Origin: an uncultured Paracoccaceae bacterium
Lineage (GTDB): Bacteria; Pseudomonadota; Alphaproteobacteria; Rhodobacterales; Rhodobacteraceae
NCBI GenBank assembly: GCA_947492825.1
Contig: CANLNT010000002.1
Location: 628,501 to 692,500 of the forward strand
Direction: 5' to 3'
DNA: 64,000 bases
A program made the position numbers and the translations under genes. A model generated the notes under the pieces. It made no database searches, was not told the origin of the DNA, and saw only the letters and a list, made by a program, of their open reading frames with translations. Numbering within the stretch: position 1 is the first letter of the stretch; every line of letters starts with the position of its first letter. This document shows positions 49,497 through 58,456 of this stretch, piece after piece.

Positions 49497-49572
49497 TGGT
49501 GAGCCGTGCAGGATTCGAACCTGCGACCCACTGATTAAAAGTCAGTTGCTCTACCAACTGAGCTAACGGCCC
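49497..49572 (-). tRNA. tRNA-Lys (anticodon TTT)
   Basis: On the minus strand a 76-base cloverleaf with encoded CCA: acceptor GGGCCGT pairs with ACGGCTC, D-arm TAGCTCAGTTGGTAGAGCA, anticodon stem CTGAC/ATCAG around loop with TTT, T-arm GCAGGTTCGAATCCTGC. Confidence 0.97.
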
Positions 49573-49669
49573 ACTAGGGCGGCTAATTAGGAACACCGGG
49601 GCACCGGGTCAACCCCTCAAATGGTGATGCGACTGGATAACTTTGCGGGCCTCGCATATATGCCCGCTC

Positions 49670-50479
49670 ATGACTGATGCAGCCCCAACCTCTTTGTCGT
49701 TCATGAAGATGCACGGCCTTGGCAATGATTTCGTTGTTGTGGACCAGCGTGCCGGCGGTCCGGTTGTGGATGCAGGGCTGGCGCGTGCGATTGCGGACCG
49801 GCATCGTGGGGTTGGTTTTGACCAGCTGGCGGTGATTACCGACGGCGATGACCTGCATCTGACGTTTTACAACAGCGACGGGTCCACTTCTGCCGCTTGC
49901 GGCAATGCGACCCGTTGTATCGCGCGATATGAAATGAACCGTACCGGGAGTACCGCACTGACAATCACCACAGAACGCGGTGTTTTGCAGGCGGTGGATG
50001 CGGGCAGTGGGCTGACCTCGGTCAACATGGGTCAACCGCAGTTGGATTGGGCCGAGGTGCCGCTGGCGCATGAAATGGACACGCTGGCGTTGCCGATTGA
50101 GGGGGCGCCAACGGCCACCGGCATGGGCAATCCGCATTGCACCTTTTTTGTCGATGATGCCGAGGCGATTGATCTGGCCGCGCGGGGGGCCGAGATCGAG
50201 CATCACCCGCTCTATCCGGCACGCACCAACGTGCAGTTCGCCCATGTTGTAGGGCCGGATCATCTGCGGATGCGGGTTTGGGAGCGGGGCGTGGGGATCA
50301 CGCTTGCCTCTGGCTCGTCCTCCTGCGCCACGGCGGTGGCCGCCGCGCGGCGCGGGTTGACCGGGCGCAAAGTGCAGATTGATCTGGATGGCGGCACGAT
50401 CTGGGTCGATTGGCGTGACGATGGGGTCTGGATGACCGGACCCACGGCGCATGTGTTTGATGGGGTCTGGCATGGCTAA
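49670..50479 (+). CDS. dapF: Diaminopimelate epimerase
   Basis: A 269-residue enzyme that interconverts LL- and meso-diaminopimelate for lysine and cell-wall synthesis. [17 protein letters not shown] at the start; first catalytic Cys in [10 protein letters not shown]; second in [19 protein letters not shown] 49670 chosen. It overlaps mtaB by 8 bases. Confidence 0.96.
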   Translation: MTDAAPTSLSFMKMHGLGNDFVVVDQRAGGPVVDAGLARAIADRHRGVGFDQLAVITDGDDLHLTFYNSDGSTSAACGNATRCIARYEMNRTGSTALTITTERGVLQAVDAGSGLTSVNMGQPQLDWAEVPLAHEMDTLALPIEGAPTATGMGNPHCTFFVDDAEAIDLAARGAEIEHHPLYPARTNVQFAHVVGPDHLRMRVWERGVGITLASGSSSCATAVAAARRGLTGRKVQIDLDGGTIWVDWRDDGVWMTGPTAHVFDGVWHG

Positions 50480-51716
50480 GCCGCCGGTCTTTTCCAACCA
50501 CGGCTGCAGGTTGAACGCCTATGAAACCGAAGCCATGAAGGAACTTGCCACCGCTTCGGGTCTGCAGGACGCGGTGGTTGTAAACACCTGCGCTGTGACG
50601 GCAGAGGCGGTGCGCAAGGCCAAGCAGGACATCCGCAAGCTGCGCCGTGCCAACCCCGGCGCGCGGGTGATTGTAACAGGCTGTGCGGCCCAGACTGAAC
50701 CCGCGACCTTTTCCGCGATGGAAGAGGTTGATGTGGTCATCGGCAATACCGAAAAAATGCAGCCCGCCACGTGGAATGGTCTGATCGGAAAGACAGAGCC
50801 GGTGCAGGTGGATGACATCATGTCGGTGACCGAAACGGCGGGTCATCTGATTGACGGGTTCGGCACCCGTAGCCGTGCCTATGTGCAGGTGCAGAACGGC
50901 TGCGATCACCGCTGTACGTTTTGCATTATCCCCTATGGGCGCGGTAATTCGCGGTCAGTGCCAGCGGGTGTGGTCGTCGATCAGATTAAGCGATTGGTTG
51001 ATCGCGGTTACAATGAGGTGGTGCTGACCGGTGTCGACCTGACCTCTTGGGGTGCCGACTTACCAAGCGCGCCCAAGTTGGGTGATCTGGTGATGCGTAT
51101 TCTGCGGCTGGTGCCTGACCTGTCGCGTCTGCGTATTTCGTCGATCGATTCGATCGAGGTGGATGAAAACTTGATGCAGGCGATCGCGACTGAGCCGCGC
51201 CTGATGCCGCATTTGCACCTGTCTTTGCAGCATGGTGATACGCTGATCCTGAAGCGGATGAAGCGGCGGCATACGCGCGACGATGCGATCCGCTTTGCGC
51301 AAGAGGCGCGGGCGCTGCGACCTGACATGACCTTTGGTGCTGATATCATCGCCGGATTCCCGACAGAGACGGAGGCGCATTTTGAGAATTCGCTGGCACT
51401 CGTCGAAGATTGCAACCTGACATGGCTACACGTCTTCCCCTATTCCGCGCGGCAAGGCACGCCTGCGGCGCGGATGCCTGCGGTGGATGGGGCCACGATC
51501 AAGGCGCGTGCGGCGCGGTTGCGGGCAGCGGGGCAAGCGGCTGTGGAACGACATCTGGCGGCACAGGTGGGTCAGACCCATGCGGTGCTGATGGAAAACC
51601 CCCGCATGGGGCGTACACCGCAGTTTGCCGAAGTGCATTTTGCGAGCGATCAACCCGAAAGCCAGATCGTATCCGCCCGGATCACCGGTGCTGCAGACGG
51701 CAAGCTGGTGGCTTGA
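50472..51716 (+). CDS. mtaB: tRNA t6A37 methylthiotransferase MtaB
   Basis: A 414-residue radical-SAM enzyme. N-terminal cluster cysteines in [21 protein letters not shown] and [10 protein letters not shown]; radical-[11 protein letters not shown]; then [18 protein letters not shown] and a TRAM-like C-terminal part. It adds a methylthio group to t6A at position 37 of ANN-decoding tRNAs. The stop overlaps the next start (TGATG). Confidence 0.94.
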   Translation: MAKPPVFSNHGCRLNAYETEAMKELATASGLQDAVVVNTCAVTAEAVRKAKQDIRKLRRANPGARVIVTGCAAQTEPATFSAMEEVDVVIGNTEKMQPATWNGLIGKTEPVQVDDIMSVTETAGHLIDGFGTRSRAYVQVQNGCDHRCTFCIIPYGRGNSRSVPAGVVVDQIKRLVDRGYNEVVLTGVDLTSWGADLPSAPKLGDLVMRILRLVPDLSRLRISSIDSIEVDENLMQAIATEPRLMPHLHLSLQHGDTLILKRMKRRHTRDDAIRFAQEARALRPDMTFGADIIAGFPTETEAHFENSLALVEDCNLTWLHVFPYSARQGTPAARMPAVDGATIKARAARLRAAGQAAVERHLAAQVGQTHAVLMENPRMGRTPQFAEVHFASDQPESQIVSARITGAADGKLVA

Positions 51717-52351
51717 TGCAAGACATCGGCCTGCCGATCCTGTGGTCGTTTCGGCGCTGTCCCTATGCAATGCGGGCGCGATTGGCGGTGCTGGCTGCGG
51801 GCGTGCGGGTCGAACTGCGCGAGATTCTGTTACGGGACAAGCCAGAGGCGTTTCTGGCGGCGTCACCGTCGGGGACGGTCCCGTGTCTGGAAGCGAACGA
51901 GGTTATCGACGAATCGCGCGACGTGATGATCTGGGCGTTGTCGCAGCAGGATCCAAGGGGATGGTTGGCTGGACGGGACGCGGCAGAGGCGCTGATTGAT
52001 CAATGTGACGGGCCGTTCAAGACGGCGCTGGATCACACCAAATATGCGGTGCGCTATCCTGATCTGGATGCCGCGGCAGAACGTGAAAAAGCCGCTGCGA
52101 TCTTGCGCGAATGGGATGCGCGGTTAGACGGGCAGGCCTTTCTGAACGGAAAGGACTTTACGCTGGCTGATGCCGCCTTGCTGCCCTTTGTCCGGCAGTT
52201 TGCCAATATTGATCGCAGCTGGTTTGACGCGCAGGGCTGGCCGCACCTGATCCGCTGGCTGGATCAGTTTCTCGCCTCGCCCGAGTTTGCGGCGATCATG
52301 GGGAAATATCCCCCTTGGCAACCGGGGCAGGATCAGGTCAGCTTTCCCTGA
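51716..52351 (+). CDS. Glutathione S-transferase-like protein 1
   Basis: A 211-residue protein with a thioredoxin-fold N-terminus (LWSFRRCPYAMRARLAVLAAG) containing a CPYA redox-like motif, SGTVPCLE (cis-Pro), and an all-helical C-terminal half (FTLADAALLPFVRQFANIDRSW). The CPxA motif resembles glutaredoxin-like/omega-class GSTs rather than Tyr/Ser classes. It is coupled to mtaB and followed by a second GST. Confidence 0.9.
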   Translation: MQDIGLPILWSFRRCPYAMRARLAVLAAGVRVELREILLRDKPEAFLAASPSGTVPCLEANEVIDESRDVMIWALSQQDPRGWLAGRDAAEALIDQCDGPFKTALDHTKYAVRYPDLDAAAEREKAAAILREWDARLDGQAFLNGKDFTLADAALLPFVRQFANIDRSWFDAQGWPHLIRWLDQFLASPEFAAIMGKYPPWQPGQDQVSFP

Positions 52352-52368
52352 ATGTGAAAGGACCCGTC

Positions 52369-52971
52369 ATGAAACTGTTGATCTCTCCCGCTTCGCCGTT
52401 CGTGCGCAAATGCCGCGTTCTGATCCGCATGGCGAACCTGATGGACGCCGTGGAAGAGGTCGAAGTGACCACCACGCCATTGAATTCCGCACCAGAGGTC
52501 GTGGCCGCCAACCCCTTGGGCAAGATCCCCGCGCTGATCCGCAATGATGGCCCCGCGATTTACGACAGCCGGGTCATTACGCGCTATCTGGATGACCACG
52601 CCGGCAGCGGGCTGTATCCCGCGTCGCGCCTGTGGGAGGTGCTGACCCTTGAAGCGACGGCAGATGCGATCATGGATGCGACGGTTTCGATGTCTTACGA
52701 GGCGCGTTTGCGGCCCGAGAACGAGCAATCCCCTGCATGGGTCGAGGCGCAATGGGCCAAGGCGGACCGGGCGATCACAGCAATCAATGACCGCTGGATG
52801 AGCCACCTGTCCGGCCCGCTGAACATGGCGCAGATCGGGGTGGCGTGTGCGCTGTCATATATTGATCTGCGGCACGACAATCGCGGCTGGCGCGAGGGCC
52901 ACAAGGCGCTGACGGATTGGCACGCGCAGTTCTGCCAGCATCAGGCGATGATGGACACCAAACCGGAATAG
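52369..52971 (+). CDS. Glutathione S-transferase-like protein 2
   Basis: A 200-residue GST: SPASPFVRKCRVLIRMANL at the N-terminus, NPLGKIPALIRNDGPAIYDS (cis-Pro and glutathione-contact region), then a helical domain. The Ser-Pro-Phe motif differs from its neighbour. GAAAGGA upstream supports ATG 52369. The two tandem GSTs share little sequence, so they are not a recent duplication. Confidence 0.9.
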   Translation: MKLLISPASPFVRKCRVLIRMANLMDAVEEVEVTTTPLNSAPEVVAANPLGKIPALIRNDGPAIYDSRVITRYLDDHAGSGLYPASRLWEVLTLEATADAIMDATVSMSYEARLRPENEQSPAWVEAQWAKADRAITAINDRWMSHLSGPLNMAQIGVACALSYIDLRHDNRGWREGHKALTDWHAQFCQHQAMMDTKPE

Positions 52972-53004
52972 CGGTGATGAAGGCGGCGCGATCCGCCCAG
53001 GCGG

Positions 53005-53649
53005 TCAGAACGAAAAGCTGATCCCGACATTCACCGCATTGGTGATCACGTCAGTCTCTAAGGTGCCGCCGCCGTCAAGGTCGGCGGTGTTCTGGCTATA
53101 TGTGCCCTTGTATTCGCCAAAGACCGACCACGTCTCATTGATCGGATAGCTGGCACCAGCGATCCATGTCGCGGCAGGGCCGGTGACCTGATAGCCAAAG
53201 GTTTCGGTGATGCCATTCGACACCTCGACATGTGGAACAGAAAGGCCCAGGCCGCCGCCGACATAGGGCGTCGCCACACCAAAGGCCCCGGGCCAACGGC
53301 GATAGGCGTTTACGGTCAGGGTGTTCAGCCCATCGGTAAACTCAAGTGTTTCAAACGGTGTTCCGTCCAACTCACCCGCCTGCGGGTAAATTTTGTTGTG
53401 GGTGAAGTCGATCCCGTAGCCAAAGGTCTGCGACTGCCAGATCGTTGCGCGCCAGCCATAGTAAGGTGGCGCCTCAAACGAGCGGCCTTCCCAGCCGATA
53501 AATGTTTTTGCCGGATAGTTGGAATCACCTGTGATGAACACGTCAGAATGGGGCGCATTCTGCGCGCCGCCATAAAAGCTCAACTCAATCTCGGCAGCTG
53601 CGGGGGCTGCGAGAAGAAGCAATATGATCGTGCCAAAGCGGGCCAACAT
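53005..53649 (-). CDS. Outer-membrane beta-barrel protein (OmpA-like/lipid A oxidase-like)
   Basis: A 214-residue protein with signal peptide (LARFGTIILLLLAAPAAAE), alternating aromatic strands (ELSFYGGAQNAPHSD, WEGRSFEAPPYYGWRATIW, TFGYGIDFTHNKIY, TPYVGGGLGLSVPHVEV) and a C-terminal aromatic end (VNVGISFSF), the hallmark of 8-strand outer-membrane barrels. Related proteins are often named lipid A oxidase; that function is not demonstrated here. The start is ATG 53649; the frame stays open 30 codons upstream. It is convergent with the GST gene. Confidence 0.8.
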   Translation of the reverse strand: MLARFGTIILLLLAAPAAAEIELSFYGGAQNAPHSDVFITGDSNYPAKTFIGWEGRSFEAPPYYGWRATIWQSQTFGYGIDFTHNKIYPQAGELDGTPFETLEFTDGLNTLTVNAYRRWPGAFGVATPYVGGGLGLSVPHVEVSNGITETFGYQVTGPAATWIAGASYPINETWSVFGEYKGTYSQNTADLDGGGTLETDVITNAVNVGISFSF

Positions 53650-54001
53650 GAGAATCGTCCGATCCCTAATCAGGTCTGTTTTGTGTAGAACGCACTTTTG
53701 ACTGTCACAAGTCTTTATGAATCCAACATTAATCAACATACGGTTATCTGTCAGCCCCGACGTTTATTGTACGATAACTTTGGCGAAATTGTGCAACGAC
53801 GTAGCAGTTTGTTAAGCATTGTCGTTGAAATGCCGACCTTGTTGGGCTGTGGTCACACACTTCATATGATCATGCGGAGGCCCTGCGCTGGATTGTCCGC
53901 TGGACTGGGGCACAGAACAGGGCTACATACCGCGCGAACGGACGGCTGGGCCCCTTGGCCTATGTCTTTGCTATGGGTCGAAATACCCGCAACAATCGGA
54001 G
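53650..54001. other. 352-base gap between barrel protein gene and petA
   Basis: This divergent gap is AT-rich in its left 170 bases (promoter-like) and GC-rich near petA. It must carry promoters for both. A possible petA promoter has TTGTTG near 53839 and a CATATGAT stretch near 53863-53870, but the fit is weak. I see no RNA gene or repeat in it. Confidence 0.35.
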
Positions 54002-54568
54002 ATGTATCCCTTGTCACATGCAGACGAACATCAGGGCACACGTCGCGACTTTCTTTACTATGCAACGGCGGGAGCTGGCGCAGTGGTGACGGGCGCGGCA
54101 GTCTGGCCGCTTGTCAATCAGATGAACCCATCGGCGGATGTGCAGGCTTTGGCCTCTATCCGGGTTGATATCAGTGTGATTGATCCGGGCACGCAGATTA
54201 CCGTGCTGTGGCAGGGCAAACCGGTCTTTATTCGGTCACGCACCGAAGACGAGATCGCAGAAGCGCGCGCCGTCGACGTCTCTGACCTGCCTGACCCGGA
54301 CGCCAACAACGAAAACCTTGGCCCGGTCCCTGCCACGGACGAAAACCGTTCGCTGGATGAAGAGGGTATCTGGCTGGTGCAGATGGGTGTTTGTACGCAC
54401 CTTGGCTGTGTGCCATTGGCCGAGCAAGGCGATTTCCACGGGTGGTTCTGCCCGTGCCACGGGTCGCACTACGACACCTCGGGACGTATTCGCAAAGGGC
54501 CAGCGCCGCGCAACCTGCCGGTGCCTGTCGCGTCCTTTGTTGACGAAACAACGATTCAATTGGGTTAA
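54002..54568 (+). CDS. petA: Ubiquinol-cytochrome c reductase Rieske iron-sulfur subunit
   Basis: A 188-residue protein with a Tat-like N-terminus ([20 protein letters not shown], membrane anchor), a flexible hinge, and the 2Fe-2S ligands in CTHLGC and CPCHGSHYD. Very close to Rhodobacter PetA. The start is ATG 54002 (GGAG adjacent); TTG 54011 is possible. First gene of petABC, encoding the bc1 complex that links quinol to cytochrome c2. Confidence 0.97.
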   Translation: MYPLSHADEHQGTRRDFLYYATAGAGAVVTGAAVWPLVNQMNPSADVQALASIRVDISVIDPGTQITVLWQGKPVFIRSRTEDEIAEARAVDVSDLPDPDANNENLGPVPATDENRSLDEEGIWLVQMGVCTHLGCVPLAEQGDFHGWFCPCHGSHYDTSGRIRKGPAPRNLPVPVASFVDETTIQLG

Positions 54569-54580
54569 GGAGAGAGCATC

Positions 54581-55921
54581 ATGGCTGGTATCCCCCACGA
54601 CCACTACGAACCGAAGTCTGGCGGCGAAAAGTGGCTTCACACTCGCCTTCCGATTCTAGGCCTCGCCTATGACACCCTGATGATCCCGACGCCCAAGAAC
54701 CTGAACTGGATGTGGATCTGGGGCATCGTGCTGGCGTTTACGCTGGTGCTGCAGATCGTGACCGGCATTGTGCTGGTGATGCATTATGTGCCCCACGTCG
54801 ATATGGCGTTTAACTCGGTCGAGCACATCATGCGCGACGTGAACGGCGGCCATATGATCCGCTATTTCCACCAGAATGGCGCATCGCTGTTCTTTGTGGC
54901 GGTCTATGCGCACATGTTCCGAGGGCTCTACTACGGGTCGTACAAGGCCCCGCGCGAAGTGACGTGGATCATCGGCATGCTGATGTATTTGGTCATGATG
55001 GGCACGGCCTTTATGGGCTACGTGTTGCCATGGGGTCAGATGTCGTTCCACGGCACTGCAGTGATCACCGGCCTGTTTGGCGCGATTCCGTTCATCGGTG
55101 AAAGCATTCAGACATGGCTGCTTGGGGCCTCGGCTGTGGGTCAGCCTGCGCTGAACCGCTTCTTCTCGCTCCACTATCTGCTGCCGTTCGTCCTGTTGGG
55201 GCTGACAATTGTTCACGTCTGGGCGTTCCACACCACGGGCAACAACAACCCGACCGGTGTTGAGGTCCGCCGCACGAGCAAAGAGGATGCCGCAAAGGAC
55301 ACACTGCCATTTTGGCCGTACTTTGTGATCAAAGACCTGTTCGCGCTGGCCGTGATCCTGGTCATTTTCGTGGCGATCGTGGGCTTTATGCCGAACTATC
55401 TGGGGCACCCGGACAACTATATTCCGGCCAACCCGCTGGCGACGCCATCGCACATTGTGCCTGAATGGTACTTCCTGCCGTTCTACGCGATCCTGCGGGC
55501 CTTTACCGCTGACGTCTGGGTCGTGCAGATCGTGAACTTCCTCAGCTTCGGCATTATCGACGCCAAGTTCTTTGGTGTGCTGGCCATGTTCGGCGCGATT
55601 GCGGTGATGGCGCTGGCCCCGTGGCTGGATACATCCCGCGTCCGGTCCGGTCGGTATCGTCCGATGTTCAAGTGGTGGTTTGCCCTGCTGGTGATCGACT
55701 TCATCGTGCTGATGTGGGTGGGCGCACGCCCGGCAGAGTTCCCCTATGACTGGATCTCGCTGATCGCCTCGGCCTACTGGTTTGCCTACTTCCTGCTGAT
55801 CCTGCCGCTTCTGGGTGTGATCGAGAAACCGTTGCCGCAACCGGCCACAATCGAAGACGACTTCAATGCGCACTACCCGGCAAAATCGGATGGCAAAGCT
55901 TCTGCCGCTCCGGCCGAGTAA
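54581..55921 (+). CDS. petB: Cytochrome b of the bc1 complex
   Basis: A 446-residue integral protein with eight helices. Haem-ligand His pairs are in [14 protein letters not shown] with HYVPH upstream, and in [20 protein letters not shown]; the quinone-site [14 protein letters not shown] is present. AAGGAGAG precedes the ATG, 12 bases after petA. Confidence 0.98.
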   Translation: MAGIPHDHYEPKSGGEKWLHTRLPILGLAYDTLMIPTPKNLNWMWIWGIVLAFTLVLQIVTGIVLVMHYVPHVDMAFNSVEHIMRDVNGGHMIRYFHQNGASLFFVAVYAHMFRGLYYGSYKAPREVTWIIGMLMYLVMMGTAFMGYVLPWGQMSFHGTAVITGLFGAIPFIGESIQTWLLGASAVGQPALNRFFSLHYLLPFVLLGLTIVHVWAFHTTGNNNPTGVEVRRTSKEDAAKDTLPFWPYFVIKDLFALAVILVIFVAIVGFMPNYLGHPDNYIPANPLATPSHIVPEWYFLPFYAILRAFTADVWVVQIVNFLSFGIIDAKFFGVLAMFGAIAVMALAPWLDTSRVRSGRYRPMFKWWFALLVIDFIVLMWVGARPAEFPYDWISLIASAYWFAYFLLILPLLGVIEKPLPQPATIEDDFNAHYPAKSDGKASAAPAE

Positions 55922-55931
55922 GAAAGGACAC

Positions 55932-56801
55932 ATGACAATGATCCGTCACCTGACACTTTCCGCTGTTGCGGCGCTGACCCTGACGTCTAGCCCCGCGCTG
56001 GCCGCAGAAGTCGAAACCGAGATCGAGGATTTCGCATTCTCGTTCGAGGGGCCGTTCGGCAGCTATGATCAAAACCAGCTGCAACGCGGTCTGAAGATCT
56101 ACACCGAGATTTGTTCAGCCTGTCACGGGCTGGAACTGGTCGCGTTCCGCAACCTGCATGATGAAGGCGGCCCCGGCCTGCCCGAAGATCAGATGCGCGC
56201 CTTTGCCGAGCAATACGAAGTGTTCGATCAGGCGCTGTTTGATGGTGAAGGCGATTTCCGCCCTGCCACACCGGCCGACAAGTTCCCCGGGTCCTCGCTG
56301 TCCAATGCGCCTGACCTGTCCTTGATGGCCAAGGCACGCGCCGGGTTCCACGGGCCCTACGGCACTGGTCTTGCGCAACTCTTCAAGGGCATGGGTGGAG
56401 CGGAATACATCGCCTCGCTCATGACCGGCTATCACGAAGAGCCTGAATGCGCGCTGGAAATGGACCCACCGATGGATGGTTTCTACAACGTGGCTTTTGC
56501 TGCGGGTGGTTTCCCTGAGACTTGCATCGACGAAAAGGGCAAGCACATGGTGCCCGGTTCGTGGATTTCCATGTCGCAGCCGCTGTGGGGTGAGGATGTC
56601 GATTTCGACGACGGCCATTCCAACAGCCTTGAGCATGAAGCCGAAGACATCGCCGCCTTCCTGATGTGGACGGCCGAGCCGAAGCTGGTCGCACGCAAAC
56701 AGGCCGGTCTGACCGGCGTGATCTTCCTGACCGTGTTGTCGGTGCTGCTGTACCTGACCAACAAGAAGCTTTGGGCGCCGCACAAGCACAAAGACGACTA
56801 A
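55932..56801 (+). CDS. petC: Cytochrome c1
   Basis: A 289-residue protein: signal peptide ending ALAAE, haem attachment [15 protein letters not shown], the axial Met in the downstream half ([10 protein letters not shown]), and a C-terminal membrane anchor ([20 protein letters not shown]). ATG 55932 with AAGGACAC upstream; 55938 is possible. Last gene of petABC. Confidence 0.97.
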   Translation: MTMIRHLTLSAVAALTLTSSPALAAEVETEIEDFAFSFEGPFGSYDQNQLQRGLKIYTEICSACHGLELVAFRNLHDEGGPGLPEDQMRAFAEQYEVFDQALFDGEGDFRPATPADKFPGSSLSNAPDLSLMAKARAGFHGPYGTGLAQLFKGMGGAEYIASLMTGYHEEPECALEMDPPMDGFYNVAFAAGGFPETCIDEKGKHMVPGSWISMSQPLWGEDVDFDDGHSNSLEHEAEDIAAFLMWTAEPKLVARKQAGLTGVIFLTVLSVLLYLTNKKLWAPHKHKDD

Positions 56802-56818
56802 GGTCCGAGAGAACATTC

Positions 56819-56846
56819 AAAGGCCCGCCCAACTGGCGGGCCTTTT
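56819..56846 (+). terminator. Intrinsic terminator after petC
   Basis: An 11-bp stem AAAGGCCCGCC / GGCGGGCCTTT with loop CAACT and T run, 17 bases after the stop, closing petABC. Confidence 0.92.
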
Positions 56847-56949
56847 CTTTGTGACCTCCCCCATTGGGCGTGTCGTGACTGCGCCGGGGCTTTACAATTT
56901 AACCCCTGCGCACTTTAAGCTGTTACGGGTAACATAAGGGAGAAGCCGC

Positions 56950-58347
56950 ATGGCATTGGCAGAGATCGGCTTGATCGGACTTGGGACAATGGGGGCCGCA
57001 CTGGCGTCGAACATTGCGGACAAGGGCTTTGACATTGCTGTTTGGAACCGCACCACATCTGTCACCCATGACTTTGCCAAAAATGCCGGTGATCTGGCGC
57101 CCAGGATCACCCCCACAGAAACGCTTGAAGACCTTGTCGCGGCAATTGCCACGCCCCGCGCGATCATCTTGATGGTCCCTGCCGGGCAGCCGGTAGATGA
57201 TCAGATTGCGGCGCTGCGCCCATTGCTGGATGCCGATGACCTGATCATTGATGCGGGCAATGCGCTGTTTCATGACACTAACCGCCGCGCGCGCGAAGCG
57301 ACCGGCCCATTCTTGGGGATCGGTGTGTCCGGCGGCGAAGAAGGCGCGCGGTTTGGGCCGTCCATCATGGGCGGAGGTGTCCGCGCCAATTGGGACCGCG
57401 TTGCCCATATTCTGGAAGCGATCAGCGCCAAATACGAAGGTACGCCCTGCGCTACCTGGATGGGTGAAGAGGGTGCGGGCCACTTTGTGAAAGCTGTGCA
57501 CAACGGCATCGAATACGCCGACATGCAGATGATCGCCGAGGTCTATGGCATCATGCGCGATGGCATGGGCATGGATGCCGCCGCCATCGGAGAGGTCTTT
57601 GCGGGTTGGAACGAAGGCCCGTTGAAATCCTATCTGATCGAAATTTCGGGCGCGGTTGCCAAGGCCACAGATCCCGCCACCGGGCAGCCGATGCTGGATG
57701 TGATCGTGGATGCGGCCGGGCAAAAGGGCACGGGCCGCTGGACCGTGATCGAAGCGCAGCAACTTGCCGCCCCGATCCCCGCGATCGAGGCCGCGGTGGT
57801 TGCGCGCAACTTGTCGTCCCGACTGGCCGAGCGTGCCGCCGGGGAAAAGGTCTTTGGCGCGGCACCGGCACCGATGGGTGATGCTCTGACGCTGGCGCAA
57901 TTGGAAAGCGCGATGATCGCCGGCAAGGTGCTATGCTATGCGCAAGGCTTTGCGATGATCGAAGCGGCGTCTGACGATTACGGTTGGGCCTTGCCCCTGC
58001 CCGAGATCGCCAAGGTCTGGCGCGAAGGCTGCATCATCCGCTCTGACATGCTGAACGATATGGCTGCAGCACTGGGCGAGGATGCCGACCGCAACCTGAT
58101 GCTGGCGCCGACTTTTTCGGCCTATCTGCGCGACAACCACGCCGCCTTGCGCGCTGTGGTGGCGGCAGGCGCGCTGCATGGCATCGCGATGCCTGCGCTG
58201 GCCTCTGGTCTTGCCTATTTTGACGCGATGCGAACCGCGCGAGGCACTGCCAACATGATCCAAGGGCAGCGTGACTATTTCGGGCGCCACGGCTTTGCCC
58301 GGATGGACAACGGTGAGACGGGCCAGCATGGGCCTTGGGCTGAATAG
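56950..58347 (+). CDS. gnd: 6-phosphogluconate dehydrogenase
   Basis: A 465-residue NADP enzyme. N-terminal GLIGLGTMGAALASNIADKG (Rossmann), GIGVSGGEEGARFGPSIM, catalytic EGAGHFVKAVHNGIEYADMQ, and DAAGQKGTGRWT. AAGGGAGAAG precedes the ATG. It oxidises 6-phosphogluconate to ribulose 5-phosphate in the pentose phosphate pathway. Confidence 0.97.
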   Translation: MALAEIGLIGLGTMGAALASNIADKGFDIAVWNRTTSVTHDFAKNAGDLAPRITPTETLEDLVAAIATPRAIILMVPAGQPVDDQIAALRPLLDADDLIIDAGNALFHDTNRRAREATGPFLGIGVSGGEEGARFGPSIMGGGVRANWDRVAHILEAISAKYEGTPCATWMGEEGAGHFVKAVHNGIEYADMQMIAEVYGIMRDGMGMDAAAIGEVFAGWNEGPLKSYLIEISGAVAKATDPATGQPMLDVIVDAAGQKGTGRWTVIEAQQLAAPIPAIEAAVVARNLSSRLAERAAGEKVFGAAPAPMGDALTLAQLESAMIAGKVLCYAQGFAMIEAASDDYGWALPLPEIAKVWREGCIIRSDMLNDMAAALGEDADRNLMLAPTFSAYLRDNHAALRAVVAAGALHGIAMPALASGLAYFDAMRTARGTANMIQGQRDYFGRHGFARMDNGETGQHGPWAE

Positions 58348-58456
58348 GTCCATTGACGTGACGTTGACTTGATTTTGTGAAAATTGTCTGCGCTGGCTTA
58401 AGGCTTGCTTCACAGTTGCAGGATTAGTGTCTGGCCGAACCTTTTAACGGTGCCAG

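Noticed and set aside
53698..54168. 156-aa plus-strand open frame before petA
   Set aside because: Extends into petA in another frame, has no protein-like pattern, and covers the promoter gap.
54656..55933. 425-aa minus-strand open frame inside petB
   Set aside because: Antisense shadow of cytochrome b; composition Arg/His/Gln-rich and no recognisable motif.
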